Origin: Pseudorhizobium flavum
GTDB taxonomy: Bacteria; Pseudomonadota; Alphaproteobacteria; Rhizobiales; Rhizobiaceae
NCBI RefSeq assembly: GCF_902502825.2
Contig: NZ_LR723670.1
Span: 1,178,001 to 1,242,000 of the forward strand
Direction of reading: 5' to 3'
Length of the DNA: 64,000 nucleotides
Part shown: piece after piece, positions 55,207 through 64,000 of the stretch
Numbering within the stretch: the first letter of the stretch is position 1
Layout: each line of letters begins with the position of its first letter
Translations under genes and position numbers: made by a program
The notes under the pieces: generated by a model
Seen by the model: only the letters and a program-made list of their open reading frames with translations
Told to the model about the DNA's origin: nothing
Databases searched by the model: none

Positions 55207-55572
55207 CTATTTCTGCCGGTCCATCAGGGCCTTCACCTCCAGGTACCGGCGGCGGTTCTCGGGCTCCTGCTCGTTTTCCGAATAGCATGTTTCGGAGATG
55301 CAGAAGCGGGTGAGGGTGAGGGGAGGCGTCGCGCTCATGAACTCGCACTCGATCTCGTTCGTGAAGTCGCTCGGCTTCGGGTCGTCGCGGGTCGTATAGG
55401 TCAGCCTTGCCCCTGGCGGCTCCAGTTCAGGGAACGACTGCACTACGCCGGTCTTGATTGCCGGAACGAGGAGAAAGTTCTGGGCCACTGCAACGCAGGC
55501 CTCCTCCAGTTCTGGAGATTGGGCCATGGCGGGAGAGGCGGCGAGAACAAGGACGAGCGGAAGATATCGCAT
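55207..55572 (-). CDS. Small secreted protein, unknown
   Basis: The 121-residue product has a signal peptide MRYLPLVLVLAASPAMA. The mature part has four cysteines (EEACVAVA, NEIECEFM, RFCISETCYS) and the pattern of a small disulfide-bonded periplasmic protein. I do not recognise a family. AGGAG precedes the ATG. It is convergent with era and divergent from recO. Confidence 0.7.
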   Translation of the reverse strand: MRYLPLVLVLAASPAMAQSPELEEACVAVAQNFLLVPAIKTGVVQSFPELEPPGARLTYTTRDDPKPSDFTNEIECEFMSATPPLTLTRFCISETCYSENEQEPENRRRYLEVKALMDRQK

Positions 55573-55723
55573 GGAAGCTCCTGAGGTCGGATGTCGCCGG
55601 GGCAATTCCGTGGGCGGGCGATTTGTTCCCGGAGATCCTCGATAATGTGGCGCTGAAAAGTGATTCAGCGCCGCGGACTTATCGGCTAGACTTGATGCCA
55701 TACGGAAAGTGGTTGAGACATCG

Positions 55724-56476
55724 ATGCAATGGCAGGATGAGGCGATCATCATCGGGGTGAAGCGTCACGGCGAAACCAGCGTCGTCGCCGAAGTCATGAC
55801 GCGTTCACGCGGGCGCCATCTGGGCCTCGTCCGTTCCGGCCGGTCACGCAGCATGCAGCCCGTCCTCCAGCCCGGCAACAGGGTGGAGGCTGTCTGGCGG
55901 GCGCGTCTTGACGAGCATCTCGGTGAATTCAAGCTGGAGCCGCTTCGCCTCAGGGCCGCCCGGCTGATGGAAAAGGCGACGTCCGTCTATGCTGTCCAGG
56001 CGATGGGCGCGCTCCTGCGCCTGCTTCCGGAGCGCGACCCGCATCCACATCTCTATGAGGCGCTCGACGTGATCCTGGAAACGATGGACGACCCGACAGA
56101 TGCCGGTGAGTTGTTCATCCGCTTTGAGCTCGCGATCCTGAACGACCTCGGATACGGCCTTGACCTCACGGAGTGCGCGGCGACTGGCTCGCAGCAGGAT
56201 CTGCAATATGTCTCGCCCAAGTCCGGGCGCGCCGTCTGTGCCGAGGCTGGCGCTCCATACGCGGATCGACTTCTGGCCCTGCCGGCCTTTCTCCGGGATG
56301 GAGCAACGGCTGCGGCCGATGCCGCAAGCATGGCGGCAGCCTTCCGGCTCACCGGCTTCTTCCTCCATCGACACATCTACGAACCGCGCGGCATCTCGGA
56401 AAACGCCGCGCGCGATGGCTTCGTCCAGGCCGCACTCATGGCGCTGGCGCTTGAGGAGGAGCGGAGGGCCGGCTGA
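55724..56476 (+). CDS. recO: DNA repair protein RecO
   Basis: The 250-residue product loads RecA through the RecFOR pathway. The N-terminal OB domain ([40 protein letters not shown]) precedes the helical domain (about 85-235) with [20 protein letters not shown]. Alphaproteobacterial RecO often lacks a canonical zinc finger, and here the region has few cysteines ([16 protein letters not shown]). An in-frame ATG at 55709 is less likely. Confidence 0.94.
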   Translation: MQWQDEAIIIGVKRHGETSVVAEVMTRSRGRHLGLVRSGRSRSMQPVLQPGNRVEAVWRARLDEHLGEFKLEPLRLRAARLMEKATSVYAVQAMGALLRLLPERDPHPHLYEALDVILETMDDPTDAGELFIRFELAILNDLGYGLDLTECAATGSQQDLQYVSPKSGRAVCAEAGAPYADRLLALPAFLRDGATAAADAASMAAAFRLTGFFLHRHIYEPRGISENAARDGFVQAALMALALEEERRAG

Positions 56477-57709
56477 TCAGGCGGGCTGCGCGGCCACCAG
56501 CGGACGCTCCACAGGCTTCTCCCGGATCGGCCAGTGGACGATTGCAGCGAAAACGCCGAGAGCGACGCCCAGCCACCAGACCGGATCGTAGGATCCGAAG
56601 CGGTCGTAGAGGAAGCCGCCCATCCACACGCCGAGGAACGACCCCACCTGGTGGGATAGGAATACGACTCCGCCCAGCATGCCGAGATGGCGTGTGCCGA
56701 ACATGATCGCGACCAGCGCATTCGTCGGCGGTACGGTGGAGAGCCACAGCAGCCCCATGACGATCGCAAACACGATCACCGAAAGCGGCGACTGCGGCAG
56801 GAGAAGGAAGGCCGTTACCGCGATCGACCGGGCGATGTAGATATAGGCGAGGAAATAGGGCTTCGAGTAGCGCTGGCCGATCACCCCGGCGGCCAGTGAC
56901 CCGATGATGTTGAAGAAACCGATCAGCGCCATGGCAATCACGGCGTAGCTGGCTTCGATGCCGATGTCGCCGAGATAGGCGGGGAAATGGGCCGTGATGA
57001 AAGCAACCTGGAAGCCGCAGACGAAGAAGCCGCTGACGAGCAGGAGGTAGCTCCTGTGTGCGAAGGCTTCCCGCAGCGCCTCGCCGACGGTCTGCTTGAA
57101 CTCCGCCTGCGACTGGGTGCCGGAGGAGGCATTGCCGCGCAACGGATAGGCAAGCAGCGGCACGATGAGCATCAGGACGGCCATGATCACGAGGCTGTCT
57201 GACCAGCCATAGGCCGAGATGAGGCCCTGGCTCAACGGCGCAAACAGGAACATGCCGGCGGAACCTGCCGCCGTTCCGATCCCGAAGGCGAACGACCGCT
57301 GCTGTGGTGTGACGTTGCGGGCGAATGCGGACAGGATGACGCCGAAGGAGCCGGCTGCAACCGCAAGCCCCACCAGAACACCACCGCCGACATGAAGTGC
57401 CGTCACCGACGCCCCGGTGGACATCAGGATCAAGCCTGCGGCGTAGAGGAGGCCGGACAGAGCCAGCATGCGGCCCGTCCCGTACTTGTCGGCGAGCGCC
57501 CCGAAGATCGGCTGACCGAGACCCCAGCTCAGGTTCTGGATCGCCATGGCAAGCCCGAAGGTGGAGCGGTCCCAGCCGGTGTCGGCGAGCATCGGAAGCT
57601 GGAAGAAGCCCATCGCCGAGCGTGGCCCAAAGGTTAGGACGGCGATCAGCGAGCCGGCGATGATGATCAGCCAGGGCATCGGGTTACGGGTAGCGGCAGC
57701 CTGGGTCAT
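56477..57709 (-). CDS. Major facilitator superfamily transporter
   Basis: The 410-residue protein has twelve predicted membrane helices and the inter-helix 2/3 motif GALADKYGTGRMLALSG typical of the family. The N-terminus MTQAAATRNPMPWLIIIAG leads into helix 1. The substrate cannot be told. The ATG at 57709 is chosen because GAGGAGG lies nine bases upstream; another ATG at 57730 is too early. It is convergent with recO. Confidence 0.92.
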   Translation of the reverse strand: MTQAAATRNPMPWLIIIAGSLIAVLTFGPRSAMGFFQLPMLADTGWDRSTFGLAMAIQNLSWGLGQPIFGALADKYGTGRMLALSGLLYAAGLILMSTGASVTALHVGGGVLVGLAVAAGSFGVILSAFARNVTPQQRSFAFGIGTAAGSAGMFLFAPLSQGLISAYGWSDSLVIMAVLMLIVPLLAYPLRGNASSGTQSQAEFKQTVGEALREAFAHRSYLLLVSGFFVCGFQVAFITAHFPAYLGDIGIEASYAVIAMALIGFFNIIGSLAAGVIGQRYSKPYFLAYIYIARSIAVTAFLLLPQSPLSVIVFAIVMGLLWLSTVPPTNALVAIMFGTRHLGMLGGVVFLSHQVGSFLGVWMGGFLYDRFGSYDPVWWLGVALGVFAAIVHWPIREKPVERPLVAAQPA

Positions 57710-57815
57710 CGATGATGCCTCCTCAGTCACTCAAGTCTGGCACCATATCGCCGCTGTCGGCATTCCCAAAATCAGTTTTTCACCAGCCAATGATCATCGG
57801 AATTGATAGAAGCCG

Positions 57816-58712
57816 CTACAACTCGCCCGACGGATCCATCGGCAGGAGCTTCCGTCCCGAGCGTGCCTCGCGGTAGATGGTGAACAATCCGGCAGCGACG
57901 ACGATCAGCGAGCCGACGATCATGTTGAAGCCGAGGGTCTCGCCGTAGATGAACACGCCGATCAGCGTGACGAGCACCAGTTGCAGGTAGGACATCGACT
58001 GCACGATGACGGCATCGATATGATCGAAGGCGCGGATGAGCAGGTAGTGTCCGGAAATGCCGAGAACACAGAGCAGCAGCATCCACCAGCCGTCATTGCC
58101 CTCGAAGCTCGTCCAGTAGAAGGGACCGACGAGGGAAATCGCGACGGCGCCGGCAACGCCGGTATAGAAGAAGCTGGTATTGGCGCTGTCTGTACGGCTC
58201 GCCAGCCGGGTGGTGATGGAATAGAGGCTGTAGAGGAAGGCGCAGGCGACCGGCAGCAGCAGGCCGAGGTCGAAGCCGCCTGCTTCCGGCTTCAGGATCA
58301 ACAGGACCCCAACGAAGCCGACGGCAATCGCCGTCCACCGGCGCCATCCAACACGCTCGCCGAGGAGAGGCATCGAGAGCAGCGCGACGATCAGCGGCGC
58401 GGACTGCAGGATCGCCTGGCTCTGCGCCAGACCAACCACCGCAAATGAAGTGATCGCCACGACGATCTGCAGGGCGAGGAGGACGCCCCGGAAGACCTGT
58501 AGCCATGGCCGCGGGGTCGCCGCGGTGCCGCTGACGCCTGCCTGCGATCGGCTGGCAAGAGCGACCGCGAAGGCGGCGAAAGCCCAGTAGCGCATCATGG
58601 CGATGAAGACTGCCGGATAGTTGTCGGCAAGATGCTTGGAAACACCGTCCTGGATGGAGAAGATCGTTACCGCCATCAGCGCGAAGACGAGGCCGGTCGC
58701 CCGAGATGTCAT
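57816..58712 (-). CDS. EamA/DMT-family membrane transporter
   Basis: The 298-residue protein has ten predicted helices in two EamA repeats (AVTIFSIQDGVSKHLADNYPAV-like first, LYSLYSITTRLASRTDSANT second). The family exports metabolites or drugs; the substrate is unknown. The ATG at 58712 (MTSRATGLVFALMAV) places the first helix at the start; an in-frame ATG at 58748 is possible. Confidence 0.9.
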   Translation of the reverse strand: MTSRATGLVFALMAVTIFSIQDGVSKHLADNYPAVFIAMMRYWAFAAFAVALASRSQAGVSGTAATPRPWLQVFRGVLLALQIVVAITSFAVVGLAQSQAILQSAPLIVALLSMPLLGERVGWRRWTAIAVGFVGVLLILKPEAGGFDLGLLLPVACAFLYSLYSITTRLASRTDSANTSFFYTGVAGAVAISLVGPFYWTSFEGNDGWWMLLLCVLGISGHYLLIRAFDHIDAVIVQSMSYLQLVLVTLIGVFIYGETLGFNMIVGSLIVVAAGLFTIYREARSGRKLLPMDPSGEL

Positions 58713-58838
58713 GTGGAATGCAGTCCCTGAAGAGCTGTCCGGGGACATGCCCCGCTGCAGCCATGAGCGGAGCCGGCAGGTTGTCTGACAACTCCTGCGT
58801 CGAAAATAGCGATCATCAACGCGCTGGCAAGGGCAGAA

Positions 58839-59687
58839 TCAGCGTCTTTTGATCGGCCAGGGCATTTCCCGTCGCGACGTCACGCGCACCTCGTCGCCGA
58901 GACGGATACGGCCGCTCTGGCGTGGGACAGCGTTCCAGCCGAAAAGCGGCCCGGGCACCCGGCGGTCCGCAGACATACGGATTCGTCCCATCGCCGGCAT
59001 CGGGCTGGCGACATCGCGAGAGCCGGTCTTCTGGTCTTGGGTCGTCATGATGCAGCGGGCACAGGGCTTCACCAGGTCGAAGGTGATGCCGCCGATCTCG
59101 ACGGATTCCCAATTGTCCTCCACCCAGGCTTCATCGGTCTCGATGACGATGTTCGGCCTGAAGCGCTGCATGCCGATCTCGCCTTCGCCGCGCGCGCGCA
59201 TGTCGGCATTGATGGCCGCCAGGGATGCCGTCGTCGTGATCAACACCTGGTATCCGTCCGCGAAGGTGACCGGCGTGTCCTCGCCGGCCCATTCGCTGCT
59301 AGCGGTCCGGTGGGAGCGACCATCGAAGAAAACGAGTCGCACTTCCCGGCCGAGCCATTCGGAAAGCGTCCTGTTCACCTCGTCGCCGGCGACGGCGGCG
59401 GAAAGCGCGGATTTCCAGACCACCACATCCATACGCTGCTGCGCATCGGGCCGGTCCACCGTAAGGCTTCCCCAACCCTCCATGCCGATTTCCACCGACG
59501 AGGGCTGTGGCGTGACGCCGAGCCGCGCCAGAGCCGGCAGGTCACGCTGGGTGATGAACATGCCGTCCGGATCCGTCACCATCATCTGCCGGTCGCCCGG
59601 TATCCCTGCAGGGCCGATCTCCGCCTCGGTCAGCGCAATCCCGCGGCCGCTCTTCAGGGGGTAGACGTTAAGTTCGCTGACCTTCAT
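58839..59687 (-). CDS. MOSC-domain molybdenum-cofactor protein (YcbX/mARC-like)
   Basis: The 282-residue product has an N-terminal MOSC beta-barrel (VSELNVYPLKSGRGIALTEA, GDRQMMVTDPDGMFITQR) and a C-terminal MOSC domain with FRPNIVIETDEAWVEDNW and VKPCARCIMTTQDQKTG. The Cys in PCARC is the likely molybdenum ligand, as in mARC and YcbX, which reduce N-hydroxylated compounds with electrons from a partner. No partner is nearby. It is cytoplasmic and leftward. Confidence 0.92.
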   Translation of the reverse strand: MKVSELNVYPLKSGRGIALTEAEIGPAGIPGDRQMMVTDPDGMFITQRDLPALARLGVTPQPSSVEIGMEGWGSLTVDRPDAQQRMDVVVWKSALSAAVAGDEVNRTLSEWLGREVRLVFFDGRSHRTASSEWAGEDTPVTFADGYQVLITTTASLAAINADMRARGEGEIGMQRFRPNIVIETDEAWVEDNWESVEIGGITFDLVKPCARCIMTTQDQKTGSRDVASPMPAMGRIRMSADRRVPGPLFGWNAVPRQSGRIRLGDEVRVTSRREMPWPIKRR

Positions 59688-59696
59688 GGAAAACCT

Positions 59697-60347
59697 TCAG
59701 ATTTCGTCGAGGAATAGATCGAGCACATGCTTCAGTCGCTCGTGCCGCTCCTGCGCCAGATGACGCCCGGTCGCGGTCTGGAAGCCCTCAGCGAGCCGGA
59801 ACAGCTTCGTCTCGAAATGGTCGATGGCGAAGCGCCGGTCGTCGAGCGGCCTGTTCTCGGCACGCGGGTCGGCGGGATCGTAGAGGCCGGAACCCATGCG
59901 GCCGGCGATATAGAAGCAGCGTGCGGCGCCGATCATGCCGATCGCATCCAGACGGTCGGCATCCTGCAGGATCTTTGCCTCGATCGTCTCCGGCTGGACG
60001 TTGGCGGAGAAGCTGTGGGCGGTGATGGCGTGAGCCACGGCGGCAATGTCAGCTGCCTCCCATCCCAGTTCTCTGAGTACTGTTGATGCCTTCGTGGCGG
60101 CCATGCGGGAGGCCTTGGCGCGGAGTGGCGAATTCTTCTCGACGGCAACGCAATCATGCAGCAGCACCGCTGCCGCCAGTACCCGCTCGTCGCCGCCCTC
60201 GTGCGCATGGATACGCATCGCATTGCGGAAGACCCGCAGAATGTGCGCGGTATCGTGGGAGCCGTCATCGCCTTCGGTCGCCTGCGGCAGAAGGGCTTCC
60301 GCCAGTGCCTCATGGGGCGAGAACGCTCTTGAGAGATCTCCGGTCAC
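59697..60347 (-). CDS. HD-domain phosphohydrolase
   Basis: The 216-residue product has the HD-superfamily marks GSHDTAHILRVFRNAMRI (about 30-47), VLLHDCVAVEK (HD pair, about 66-76), AHAITAHSF and ILQDADRLDAIGMIGAARCF (final Asp). It should be a metal-dependent phosphohydrolase of unknown substrate. It is translationally coupled (ATGA overlap) to the upstream DUF2339 gene. Confidence 0.92.
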   Translation of the reverse strand: MTGDLSRAFSPHEALAEALLPQATEGDDGSHDTAHILRVFRNAMRIHAHEGGDERVLAAAVLLHDCVAVEKNSPLRAKASRMAATKASTVLRELGWEAADIAAVAHAITAHSFSANVQPETIEAKILQDADRLDAIGMIGAARCFYIAGRMGSGLYDPADPRAENRPLDDRRFAIDHFETKLFRLAEGFQTATGRHLAQERHERLKHVLDLFLDEI

Positions 60348-63043
60348 GCCTTTGCCTCGGGAGCGGGAGGCAGTTCAGGCGGAGCGGGGCGGCGGGCGAG
60401 GATCTTCTGGTAGAACAGCCCGATCCCCATCAGCACGATGCCCAGCCCGATGAAGGAGAGCGCACGCAATATGCCTTCCAGGTTGGACATGTCGATCAGG
60501 AAGACCTTCAGCACGGTGATGATGACCAGACCCGCCGAGGCCAGCCGAAGGCTCCTCGCATCGAGACGCGAGCCGAGGACGAGGAGGGCGACGCCGATCA
60601 GCAGCCACACGACGGAGTAGGTATAGGTTTCGTTCTGCAGGAAGCCTTTCCAGTCGGCGATGTTGTCGCCATGCCAGAAGCGGCGGACCGAAAGGGTCGC
60701 CCACAGGAAGCCGAGCAGCGCACCCGCAAGCGCCAGCATCATGACATAAAGGCGGGGACGCTTGTCGCGGGCGTAGTAGGCAAGGCCTGCATAGGAGAGG
60801 GCGGGCAGGAGATATCCGATCAGCAGCAGGTTCACGAGTGGCCACGCTCCCGTGCTTTCTCCGCTGAGATAGGGGTTGAGCACGAAGACATGCAATGAGA
60901 GGACGTTTGCGGTGGCGAGGACCCCGGCGATCATGGAGCCATAGCGGAAGACCGGGCTCGGAGCCCGCGTGTCCAGTGTCATCAGCGTCGCCGAAAGTCC
61001 GATCGTCAGCAGCGTGTAGATCGACTGCTCGCCAAGCGTTGCCACGCTGTCGTCAAGGACGCCGCCGTTCATCGCATGGCGCACGAGGACGACGAGGGCC
61101 ATCATCCCCATCAATGCGGCGACCGCCTGGAGGAAGTTCCGCGCCCGGTGGTCCTGCCAGTTGCGCAGCTGATAGGCCGCGAGCACGGCGAGCAGTGCAG
61201 GAATTCCATAGCCCGGCAGCAGGGCGTTCCAGAAGGGCGTTGTGCCGAGCTGGTTTGGGCCCACCAGCGTCGGCTCCCAGGCGATGCGGGCGAAGACGAC
61301 GACAATTGCCGCGCCCATTGCCCAGGGGAATGCCGGCCATGGCCGCCAGCGTGTCGCAAGGACATAGGCAAAGCCGATGACCGCGATCAGGATTGTCGTC
61401 GTGATGCCTGTGGTCAGCGCGTGAAGCGCAAAGGCAAGGCCGGCGAACGAGCCGAGAGCAACGAGATTTGCCGCCCGGTCCGCGTTCCCCGCCTCGCTCC
61501 GGCGGATGCGCCACTGGGCGATCCCGAGCAGGATGGCACCCAGCGCCAGCCCGTAGAGCCCATGGATCCAGTCTGCGGCGAGCGTACCGAAGTTCAGGAA
61601 GCTGATCGTTGCAAGGGCGACCGGCACGGCCGACATGGAGAGCGCCCAGAGCGCCGAAAGCTTCGGCTCCAGGGTGCCCGTTCTACGAAGGAAGGCGAAG
61701 CCGAGGAATGTGAAGACGCCGCCGAGCCCCAGGCTGATTGCGATATCGAGCCCGAAGGATAGCGGAGGCGCGGTTCCTCCTTCGGTGACCGGCGCAGGAG
61801 CCTGATCGAGAAGGATGAGCGCCATCAACCCGATGCAGGCGACGGCACCGACGGCCGAAAGGAGGGCAGGCCAGACGGCGTAGGATCGTCCGGCGCCCAA
61901 GGCCGCGAGCGCGGCGACGAGTGATGCGGCGGCAAAGGTGGGCATGATGGAATAGCCCTCGTCGACGGCAAGCATCGCCAATGCGGCAAGCAGAACCACG
62001 AGCGACAGCGAGAGATTGATGCCGAGGGGAGGGCGTCGCAGGAAGCGCCACCAGGTCTCGGTTTCGGCAGGTGGCTCCTCTGTCCGGTGCCCGGGCCAGA
62101 CGAGGCCCGTACCGGCGATGACGACGAGCAGGGCCAGCGTCGGTGGAGTGATGTCGGGGGTGAAGGCCTCGAAGAGATAGGCCAGAACCCAGCCGCCCAG
62201 ACCGAGATTTGCCAGTACCGGCACTAGGGTCCAGCGGCGCAGCCGCGCGGCTGCCGCGGACGCAAGCCACGTGACGGCAAGGAAGGTGAAGAGGACCCAG
62301 GGACTGGGCGCGGTCGAGGAAACAAGAGCGGGCGTCACCAGCGATCCCGCAAGTCCAAGCCCGGCGAGTGCCTGTCCGTGCAGCAGCGACAGGGCGACGG
62401 TGCCAAGGGAGATCACGCCGAGCAGCACGAAGGCAGGGGTCGCGCCGATGAAGCCATAATAGCCATGCGCGGCGTAGGTAGCGCCGAGCAGCGTGATTGC
62501 GCCGGCAGCCGTCAGGGCGCCAGGGATCATGGCATTGCCGTAGCGGTCGGCGATCGGCTCGATCATCCGGCGTCGAATGGCCTCACCAGTGCCGATCAGG
62601 AGGAGGCCGAATATCCCGGCCAGGATGAGACGCGTTTGGGGCCCGATCAGGCCGCTTTCGATCGAATACCGGATGAGGAAGATCCCGCCGAGGGCAAGCG
62701 CCACGCCGCCAACCCACACGGCCCAGCGCGCACCGAGATTGCTCTCCAGCGTGTCGCGAGGCCCTTCCTTGTCCTGGAGAGGCTTCATTTCAGGGACAGC
62801 GCCCTCCCGCGCCGCAGTCGCAACGGCAGCGTCTGCTGCGGCTTCCGCCGTGTCCTCCGCCAGCGTCGCCAAACCTTCGGCCTCCGTCTCGGAGACTACC
62901 GCATCCGGCCGAGCCACGGGGGCGAGAGCGTCGACCCGCTGCCTCATGGCGAGGAGTTCATCCTCGACCCTCGCCAGCCTGTGCGAGGTCTTTCTTTGCC
63001 AGGCGATTGCCAGCACGATGGCGATGAGCAGTAGAAGTTCCAT
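60344..63043 (-). CDS. DUF2339 multi-spanning membrane protein
   Basis: The 899-residue protein has an N-terminal anchor (LLLIAIVLAIAW), a coiled coil (VEDELLAMRQRVDAL) and an Ala/Glu-rich linker. A very hydrophobic region of about 25 helices follows (WAVWVGGVALALGGIFLIRY onward). This is the DUF2339 pattern. The function is unknown. The stop overlaps the start of the HD-domain gene. Confidence 0.9.
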   Translation of the reverse strand: MELLLLIAIVLAIAWQRKTSHRLARVEDELLAMRQRVDALAPVARPDAVVSETEAEGLATLAEDTAEAAADAAVATAAREGAVPEMKPLQDKEGPRDTLESNLGARWAVWVGGVALALGGIFLIRYSIESGLIGPQTRLILAGIFGLLLIGTGEAIRRRMIEPIADRYGNAMIPGALTAAGAITLLGATYAAHGYYGFIGATPAFVLLGVISLGTVALSLLHGQALAGLGLAGSLVTPALVSSTAPSPWVLFTFLAVTWLASAAAARLRRWTLVPVLANLGLGGWVLAYLFEAFTPDITPPTLALLVVIAGTGLVWPGHRTEEPPAETETWWRFLRRPPLGINLSLSLVVLLAALAMLAVDEGYSIMPTFAAASLVAALAALGAGRSYAVWPALLSAVGAVACIGLMALILLDQAPAPVTEGGTAPPLSFGLDIAISLGLGGVFTFLGFAFLRRTGTLEPKLSALWALSMSAVPVALATISFLNFGTLAADWIHGLYGLALGAILLGIAQWRIRRSEAGNADRAANLVALGSFAGLAFALHALTTGITTTILIAVIGFAYVLATRWRPWPAFPWAMGAAIVVVFARIAWEPTLVGPNQLGTTPFWNALLPGYGIPALLAVLAAYQLRNWQDHRARNFLQAVAALMGMMALVVLVRHAMNGGVLDDSVATLGEQSIYTLLTIGLSATLMTLDTRAPSPVFRYGSMIAGVLATANVLSLHVFVLNPYLSGESTGAWPLVNLLLIGYLLPALSYAGLAYYARDKRPRLYVMMLALAGALLGFLWATLSVRRFWHGDNIADWKGFLQNETYTYSVVWLLIGVALLVLGSRLDARSLRLASAGLVIITVLKVFLIDMSNLEGILRALSFIGLGIVLMGIGLFYQKILARRPAPPELPPAPEAKA

Positions 63044-63296
63044 GAAGGTCGCCCGGTCCCGAGAATGTTCCGCTTATACATGCCACCGGCGAAAACCAAA
63101 ACCGGGGAGCGTCCTTGGTAGCGTGGTGTTGGCCGATGCTCCCTTTCTGGGCAAGCTGCCTTCGTCACGGCCTCTGCTGGACTAGTTATTGTGCATTGCA
63201 AAATTTGGTGAATTTCTAGGCAGATATCGCTTGCGCACCGTCCCTCTTGCTGGTTTGAATGAGGCATCAAAAACCAGCAGGGGAATGACAATAACA

Positions 63297-64000
63297 ATGT
63301 TCACGCGTCGATACTTCACCAAGCTCACAGCTGCGGCAGCCGTTGCCGTCGGCATCGGACTGCCCTCAGTCGCTCTGGCAGAGACGGCCATCAAGTTCAC
63401 GCTCGACTGGAAGTTCGAGGGGCCGGCTGCAGGTTTCCTGCTTGCAGCCGATAAGGGATACTTCAAGGAGGAAGGGCTCGACGTCACCATCGACACCGGC
63501 AACGGCTCGGTTGAGGCAATCCCGCGCGTCGCCACCGGCACCTACCAGATGGGTTTCGGCGACATCAATTCGCTGATCAAGTTCCTCGACGAGGACCCGT
63601 CCCAGAAGGTCAAGGCCGTCATGATGGTCTATGAGCGTCCAACGTTTGCGGTCGTTGGCCGCAAGTCGCTCGGCGTCACCGAAGATCCGAAGTCGCTCGA
63701 GGGGAAGAAGCTCGGTGCTCCGCCGCCGGATGGCGCCTTTGCCCAGTGGAAGGCCTTCAAGGAAGCTGCGGGCATCGACGACAGCAACATCACCATAGAG
63801 TCGATCGGCTTCCCGGTCCGCGAGCCAATGCTCGCCAAGGGCGACGTAGATGCGGTGTTCGGCTTCGCCTTCTCCGTGATCCTCAACCTCAAGGCGCAGG
63901 GAATCGCTGACGACGACATCGCCACCATCCTGATGGCCGAAAATGGCCTCAACCTCTATGGCAACGCCGTACTGGTGAACACCGACTTCGCGGCGGAAAA
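63297..64000 (+). CDS. ABC transporter substrate-binding protein (SsuA/THI5-like), cut by window end
   Basis: The first 234 residues are visible. The signal peptide MFTRRYFTKLTAAAAVAVGI ends near ALA, with a possible Tat-like RR. The mature start AIKFTLDWKFEGPAAGFLLA matches the NMT1/THI5 family that binds sulfonates, taurine, nitrate or pyrimidine-like ligands. DINSLIKFLDEDPSQKVKAV and GKKLGAPPPDGAFAQWKAF support the two-lobed fold. An in-frame ATG at 63285 is an alternative start. The permease and ATPase genes are probably past the window end. Confidence 0.85.
   Translation, partial: MFTRRYFTKLTAAAAVAVGIGLPSVALAETAIKFTLDWKFEGPAAGFLLAADKGYFKEEGLDVTIDTGNGSVEAIPRVATGTYQMGFGDINSLIKFLDEDPSQKVKAVMMVYERPTFAVVGRKSLGVTEDPKSLEGKKLGAPPPDGAFAQWKAFKEAAGIDDSNITIESIGFPVREPMLAKGDVDAVFGFAFSVILNLKAQGIADDDIATILMAENGLNLYGNAVLVNTDFAAE

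Overview
The window looks like a piece of a Rhizobiaceae (Hyphomicrobiales, Alphaproteobacteria) genome. The right half has a rhizobial core gene order (dapA, smpB, rpoZ, rsh, acpS, lepB, rnc, era, recO), a DUF3563 miniprotein and a tandem array of rhizobial-type porins. I worked from the sequence alone, so family names come from motif recognition, not from searches.

Positions 1 to about 33,370 are accessory DNA. They hold two identical 1,417-bp IS256-family elements in opposite orientation (21-1437 and 10421-11837), each with its own 8-bp target duplication. They also hold two identical 1,515-bp IS3-family elements in the same orientation (2673-4187 and 31814-33328). Gene debris is common: a tyrosine recombinase cut by the IS3 element, an HsdR-HsdM chimera, a DUF982 gene split exactly by an IS256 copy, a decayed integrase tail, and a gene start left beside the second IS3 copy. 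Between them lie a PAS-PAS-GGDEF-EAL protein, an outer-membrane barrel and a small heat-shock protein behind a ROSE-like RNA thermometer.

Positions 12,080-28,400 form a dense copper cluster: two multicopper oxidases, a P1B ATPase with a His-rich tail, a DUF2933 peptide, an SRPBCC protein, a copper nitrite reductase (nirK), a DUF6692-like lipoprotein, two DUF305 proteins, a 16-cysteine four-helix copper-storage-like protein, a TolC-family efflux protein, a cupredoxin, a CusF-like protein, a DUF411 protein, a MerR regulator facing a glutaredoxin-MauE fusion, and a Crp/Fnr regulator. Promoter sites tie metal and redox control together: a perfect FNR/FixK-type box before the first operon, an NnrR-type box before nirK, a mer-like MerR operator before the glutaredoxin-MauE gene, and a TGAT-N4-ATCA palindrome at the Crp/Fnr gene. 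Copper detoxification and nitrite reduction are therefore probably co-regulated here. After the cluster come a short tyrosine recombinase and a FecR-like secreted protein ending in 45-bp Asn/Gly repeats and nine aspartates.

From about 33.4 kb the DNA looks like ordinary chromosome: an O-antigen-ligase-like protein, a hypothetical protein and three porins. The first two porins share a 188-bp exact repeat covering the ribosome-binding hairpin and the signal-peptide region, and a complete tyrosine recombinase lies between them. Then follow a lytic transglycosylase, dapA, smpB, a chemotaxis receptor, an LPG-synthase-like membrane protein, a NYN nuclease-like protein, rpoZ, rsh, DUF3563, acpS, lepB, rnc, era, a small secreted protein, recO, two transporters, a MOSC protein, an HD phosphohydrolase, a DUF2339 giant membrane protein and the start of an ABC substrate-binding protein cut by the window edge.
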